DNA of 7,940 bases, from NCBI GenBank assembly GCA_964555735.1, contig CAZKTS010000020.1, forward strand, positions 1 through 7,940, in the 5' to 3' direction. Positions 5,610-7,940 of the stretch are shown piece by piece. Below the pieces are notes generated by a model. It made no database searches. It was not told where the DNA came from and worked only from the letters and a program-made list of their open reading frames with translations. Within the stretch, counting starts at the first letter, position 1; every line of letters begins with the position of its first letter. This stretch comes from CAZKTS01 sp964555735. GTDB taxonomy: Bacteria; Actinomycetota; Acidimicrobiia; IMCC26256; PALSA-555. Made by a program: the position numbers and the translations under genes.

Positions 5610-6755
5610 GTGCGGATCCTGTGCACCAACCAGGCACTCGACCGGCGCGGCGGCACCGAGAGCTACCTCGAGACGGTCGCGCCGGAGCTCCGGGCGCTCG
5701 GCCACACCGTCGAGCTCTTCTGCCTGCGAGGTGGGCCCGTCGCCGAGCGGCTCCGGGCCCGCGGCTTCGTGGTCCACGACGACGTCGGGGCGCTCAGCGG
5801 CGACTACGACGCCATCCACGCGCACCACGCCTCGGCGGCGCTCGCGGTGCGCACCCGCTACCCCGACGTCCCGCTCGTCTTCGTCGCCCACTCCTGGTTC
5901 CTGGCCATCGAGGTGCCGCCCGCAGAGATCGCACCCGGCGCGCTCGTCGGACTCAACGACGCGGTGGTCGATCGGCTGCGCGCCACGCTCGCCGGTGAGA
6001 CGGTGCCGGTGCACCGGCTCACCCAGCCGGTGACGATCCGCACCGACGACACGCGCGTCGACATCCGCCACCGGCCGCGGCGCGCCCTCGCGCTCTCGCG
6101 CCATCTCGGGACGCGTCTCGAGCCGCTGCGGGCGGCGTGTGCCGCCCTCGACATCGAGCTCGAGCAGCTCGGCGGCACCGGCCGGGATGTCGAGGACCCC
6201 GACACCGCCATCCGCAGCGCGGACCTCGTGCTGGGATCGGGGCGGGCGATCCTCGAAGCCATGGCGCTCGCCCGCGCCGCGTGCGTCTTCGACGAACGTG
6301 GCGGCGCCGCGTGGGTGACGAACGAGACGTATCCGACCCTCGAGGCGGTCGGGTTCACCACCGACGTCGGCGACAGCGCGGACGTCGACCTGTCCGCACT
6401 CCTGGCCGGCTACGACCGCTCGTTCGGGGTGGCCGGGCGCGACCTCGCGGTACGCCACCACGCGGCGCCGCAGCACGCGGCCGCACTCGTGGCGCTGTAC
6501 CGCGAGGCTGCACCGCGGTGGGACCCCGCGCCGCCCGACGAGCTCCGGCGCCTCGCCGAGCTCACCCAGACGGTGTTCGACCTCGAGCACTCGCTCGGCA
6601 TCGAGCGGTGGGAGCGGGTGCGGGGCGAGCAGCGGCTGCGGGTCCTCCAGGACGAGCTCGATGCCGTCTGGGGGTCGGCCTCGTGGCGCCTGACGCGGCC
6701 CTTGCGCTCACTGCGCCGCTCGCCGGCCCTGCCGCCGGATCGGACCCCCGACTAG
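5610..6755 (+). CDS. Glycosyltransferase, GT-B fold, GT4-like (GT2)
   Basis: Predicted cytoplasmic glycosyltransferase of 381 residues and full-length paralogue of GT1. Shared landmarks are MRIL at the start, GGTESYLETV (14-23), HHASAALAVRTRYPDVPLVF (72-91), AHSWF (93-97), HRLTQPV (135-141), ALALSR (159-164), GSGRAILEAMALARA (209-223, with E216 in the donor-binding position), TNETYPTLEA-GF (237-249), VRHHAA (281-286) and the tail SASWRLTRPLR (356-366). The start is GTG, set by the leaderless -10 and by alignment with GT1. It is divergent from the Mur-like ligase Mur2 across 49 bp. Its TAG stop is also the first half of a TAGGGT hexamer upstream of tiny ORF 2. Donor and acceptor sugars cannot be told. 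Confidence 0.86.
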   Translation: MRILCTNQALDRRGGTESYLETVAPELRALGHTVELFCLRGGPVAERLRARGFVVHDDVGALSGDYDAIHAHHASAALAVRTRYPDVPLVFVAHSWFLAIEVPPAEIAPGALVGLNDAVVDRLRATLAGETVPVHRLTQPVTIRTDDTRVDIRHRPRRALALSRHLGTRLEPLRAACAALDIELEQLGGTGRDVEDPDTAIRSADLVLGSGRAILEAMALARAACVFDERGGAAWVTNETYPTLEAVGFTTDVGDSADVDLSALLAGYDRSFGVAGRDLAVRHHAAPQHAAALVALYREAAPRWDPAPPDELRRLAELTQTVFDLEHSLGIERWERVRGEQRLRVLQDELDAVWGSASWRLTRPLRSLRRSPALPPDRTPD

Positions 6756-6758
6756 GGT
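6753..6758 (+). promoter_or_regulatory. TAGGGT hexamer overlapping the GT2 stop, possible -10
   Basis: The hexamer is identical to the one upstream of tiny ORF 1 and overlaps the GT2 stop codon. If it is a -10, transcription would start near 6765 and leave about 47 nt of leader, which includes a palindromic CGCCCGGGCG at 6777-6786. A small stem GTTGC/GCAAC (6757-6761 with 6765-6769) lies at the possible start. Read-through from GT2 is equally possible. Confidence 0.3.
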
Positions 6759-6796
6759 TGCCCCGCAACGCCCGACCGCCCGGGCGCCCGCCGATC

Positions 6797-6805
6797 GAGG
6801 AGGAG
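6797..6805 (+). promoter_or_regulatory. Strong Shine-Dalgarno for tiny ORF 2
   Basis: GAGGAGGAG contains a perfect AGGAGG (6798-6803) placed 8 nt before the ATG at 6812. It is the best ribosome binding site in the window and sits in front of a 9-codon ORF, which makes it unlikely that this ORF is untranslated. Confidence 0.75.
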
Positions 6806-6811
6806 AGCCAG

Positions 6812-6841
6812 ATGCGCGTCCCCAAGACTCCCCCCTGCTGA
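6812..6841 (+). CDS. Tiny ORF 2, peptide MRVPKTPPC
   Basis: Nine codons followed by TGA, preceded by the perfect Shine-Dalgarno at 6797-6805. The peptide is nearly the same as that of tiny ORF 1 at 2633-2659 (MRVPTPPR). The shared codons differ synonymously: GTC/GTG, CCC/CCG, ACT/ACC, CCC/CCT twice. Both end in a Pro-Pro pair, one variable residue (Cys here, Arg there) and TGA. A hairpin begins 5 nt after the stop. The gene lies 56 nt after GT2 and points toward the convergent osmolyte-binding-protein gene. Possible roles are a ribosome-stalling leader peptide that controls the following RNA structure, a dual-function small RNA, or a bioactive peptide; the sequence does not decide. I do not recognise the family. 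Confidence 0.6.
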   Translation: MRVPKTPPC

Positions 6842-6845
6842 TCGC

Positions 6846-6865
6846 GCGCCGACCTCGGTCGGCGC
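6846..6865 (+). terminator. Hairpin just after tiny ORF 2
   Basis: The arms GCGCCGACC (6846-6854) and GGTCGGCGC (6857-6865) are exact complements; in RNA this gives an 8-bp stem with a CTCG tetraloop. It starts 5 nt after the TGA, within reach of a ribosome terminating on the tiny ORF. It could be a terminator or the sensor half of an attenuator. No U-tract follows. Confidence 0.5.
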
Positions 6866-6880
6866 CGAATCCAGTGATGC

Positions 6881-6912
6881 ATCGACCCGGTTGCCGTTGG
6901 CGCCGGGTCGAT
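6881..6912. terminator. Second hairpin at the GT2 / binding-protein junction
   Basis: The arms ATCGACCCGG (6881-6890) and CCGGGTCGAT (6903-6912) are perfect 10-bp complements around a 12-nt loop. The stem is symmetric for both strands and lies between two convergent genes. It probably forms part of a bidirectional termination region with the hairpins on either side of it. Confidence 0.5.
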
Positions 6913-6920
6913 TCGCGAGT

Positions 6921-6948
6921 CGGGGGCGGACCCGAAGGCCCGCCCCCG
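6921..6948. terminator. Third hairpin, likely terminator of the osmolyte-binding-protein gene
   Basis: The arms CGGGGGCGG (6921-6929) and CCGCCCCCG (6940-6948) are perfect 9-bp complements with a 10-nt loop. It starts 22 nt beyond the stop codon of the minus-strand binding-protein gene and is the expected terminator for it. It would also stop plus-strand transcripts. The stem is almost all G-C and lacks a U-tract. Confidence 0.6.
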
Positions 6949-6970
6949 TTGCTCACGACAACCGCCGGTC

Positions 6971-7879
6971 TCAGTCGAGGCCGTTGTCCTTCAGGAAGGT
7001 CGCGGCGACGTCGGCCGGGTCTTCCTTGTCCTCGGTCACGGCGAGCGACATCTCGTTGTACGCCTTCGTCGTGATCTTCGACGACACCTTGTTCAGGATC
7101 TTCATCGTCGCGGGCGTCGCCTTGTCCTCGCGCACGAGGAACACGGGGTTGTCCGCGGGCTGGAGGCCCTTGTCGTCGGTGAGCAGCACCGCGTTCTTCG
7201 GGATCACGCTGCTGCCGGTGAAGAGCAGGGCGACGTCGATGTCGCCGTCCTCGAGCGCCTTGACCGTGATCGGGCCACCCACGTCGAGCTTCTTGACCTC
7301 GGAGAAGTCGAGGCCGTAGAGGTCCTGCGACGTGTCACCGAGGCAGAGCGGGCGGTCCTGGCACTCCGGCGGCCCACCGAAGGTGAGCTCGTCGGACACC
7401 TTCGCGAGGTCCGAGACCGTCTTGAGCTTGTACTTCTTCGCCGTCGCCTTGGTCACGTAGAAGCCGTTGACGTCGACCGCGGGAGCCGGCTTGCTCGCCA
7501 CGACCCCGGTGCCGTCGAGGGCGTCGGTCAGCATCTGGTAGGTCTCCGCGCTGTCACCGGTCGGCGTGCCGCCGAGGTAGGTGAGCAACGTGCCCTGGTA
7601 GTCGGCGTAGCCGTCGATGTCGCCGTTCTTCAGCGCCTCGAAGATCACCTCGGTGGGCCCGATGTTCTCCTTGAAGGTGATGTCGTAGTCCTTGGCCTCG
7701 AGCGCCTGGCCGTAGACCTGCGACAGCACCTGCGCGCCGGAGAAGTCCTTCGACCCCACCGTCAGTGTCTTGTCGCTGCCGGCGAACGCCGACGTCGTCA
7801 TGGTGAGCGCAAGTGCGAAGCCCACCACCACCATCGCGCCGAGCGACAAGCCGCGGCGGCGCATGCGTGCCTTCTTCAT
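6971..7879 (-). CDS. ABC transporter substrate-binding protein, glycine betaine/choline type (OpuAC/OsmF-like)
   Basis: Extracytoplasmic binding protein of 302 residues that would deliver a quaternary-ammonium osmolyte (glycine betaine, choline or similar) to an ABC importer. Residues 1-33 are a Sec signal peptide: a basic start (KKARMRRR), a hydrophobic core and an SAFA-G cleavage site. There is no lipobox cysteine, so it is not a typical lipoprotein. The mature part begins TLTVGSKDFSGAQVLSQVYG (38-57) and contains IFEALKNGDIDGYADYQGTLLTYL (79-102), both hallmarks of the ProX/OsmF group. PPECQDRPLC (170-179) has two cysteines that could form a disulfide. LEDGDIDVALLFTGSS (209-224) follows. 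ATG at 7879 has GAGAGGA at 7890-7884, a slightly close Shine-Dalgarno. The permease and ATPase genes are not in the window. Ligand is inferred from family. Confidence 0.92.
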   Translation of the reverse strand: MKKARMRRRGLSLGAMVVVGFALALTMTTSAFAGSDKTLTVGSKDFSGAQVLSQVYGQALEAKDYDITFKENIGPTEVIFEALKNGDIDGYADYQGTLLTYLGGTPTGDSAETYQMLTDALDGTGVVASKPAPAVDVNGFYVTKATAKKYKLKTVSDLAKVSDELTFGGPPECQDRPLCLGDTSQDLYGLDFSEVKKLDVGGPITVKALEDGDIDVALLFTGSSVIPKNAVLLTDDKGLQPADNPVFLVREDKATPATMKILNKVSSKITTKAYNEMSLAVTEDKEDPADVAATFLKDNGLD

Positions 7880-7883
7880 GATG

Positions 7884-7890
7884 TCCTCTC
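7884..7890 (-). promoter_or_regulatory. Ribosome binding site of the substrate-binding protein
   Basis: Minus-strand GAGAGGA ends 4 nt before the ATG at 7879. This gene, like the acyl-CoA dehydrogenase, therefore has a Shine-Dalgarno and does not follow the leaderless pattern of the GT and Mur genes. In the remaining 50 bases to the window edge I see no clear promoter or gene. Confidence 0.6.
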
Positions 7891-7940
7891 AGGATCGTCC
7901 GATGGAGCACTGGTGCGGTACGGGCTGCATTCGTTGCGGA

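Noticed and set aside
3995..5998. 667-codon and 448-codon plus-strand open frames over the Mur genes
   Set aside because: They are shadows of Mur1 and Mur2 on the opposite strand; the Mur motifs and leaderless -10 elements fix the minus strand as coding.
6756..6811. Possible tRNA or known riboswitch in the leader of tiny ORF 2
   Set aside because: Only short stems are visible (GTTGC/GCAAC and CGCCCGGGCG); there is no cloverleaf, no CCA-type end and no riboswitch core I recognise.
6836..7319. A +1 frameshift at the C-run of tiny ORF 2 would open a long frame
   Set aside because: The frame stays open, but it runs antisense through the binding-protein gene and its translation has no domain character. 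No known shift signal beyond the C-run is present, so it is most likely a GC-driven shadow.
1..7940. Mobile elements, CRISPR arrays, direct repeats or attachment sites
   Set aside because: No transposase or integrase, no regularly spaced repeats and no tRNA-linked duplication were seen. The Mur and GT duplicates are diverged paralogues, not recent repeats.

Overview
The window is very GC-rich, densely coded DNA, typical of a high-GC actinobacterium. The acyl-CoA dehydrogenase, the glyoxalase-II-like hydrolase ending in a Gly-Trp tail and the OpuAC/OsmF-type binding protein all fit Actinobacteria. The frequent leaderless starts fit too, and Acidimicrobiia is my best guess, though the sequence alone does not prove it. 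There are seven recognisable protein genes (one cut by the left edge), several tiny ORFs, and no rRNA, tRNA, insertion sequence or CRISPR array.

Layout: (1) 1-594, minus: N-terminal half of an acyl-CoA dehydrogenase, with a perfect 10-bp inverted repeat just upstream of its start. (2) 595-746: divergent intergenic region. (3) 747-2659, plus: an 11-codon leader ORF, glycosyltransferase GT1 (786-1922), an MBL-fold hydrolase (1944-2555) and an 8-codon ORF (2633-2659). (4) 2694-5560, minus: two paralogous MurC-like ligases, the upstream one at 4166-5560 and the downstream one at 2694-4127. (5) 5610-6841, plus: GT2 (5610-6755), a clear paralogue of GT1, then a 9-codon ORF (6812-6841). (6) 6842-6970: three hairpins at a convergent junction. 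(7) 6971-7879, minus: a secreted substrate-binding protein for compatible solutes such as glycine betaine or choline.

How it may fit together: two glycosyltransferases of one subfamily and two Mur-ligase-like enzymes of one subfamily are interleaved, and Mur2 and GT2 share a 49-bp divergent promoter region. This suggests a duplicated cell-envelope module in which an ATP-dependent ligase and a glycosyltransferase modify a wall or surface glycan. That is inference. The Mur-like enzymes carry a P-loop of the form G-(T/S)-H-G-K-G-T, closer to FolC (GKGS) than to MurC (GKTT).

Two regulatory patterns stand out. Four main genes, plus the leader ORF of GT1, have a TANNNT -10 element ending exactly six bases before the start codon, the geometry of leaderless transcripts. 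Separately, two tiny ORFs 4.2 kb apart encode nearly the same peptide (MRVPTPPR and MRVPKTPPC) and differ mostly at synonymous third positions. Each has a Shine-Dalgarno sequence and an upstream TAGGGT, and each lies before a hairpin at a convergent gene junction. This pair is the strongest candidate here for something undescribed.
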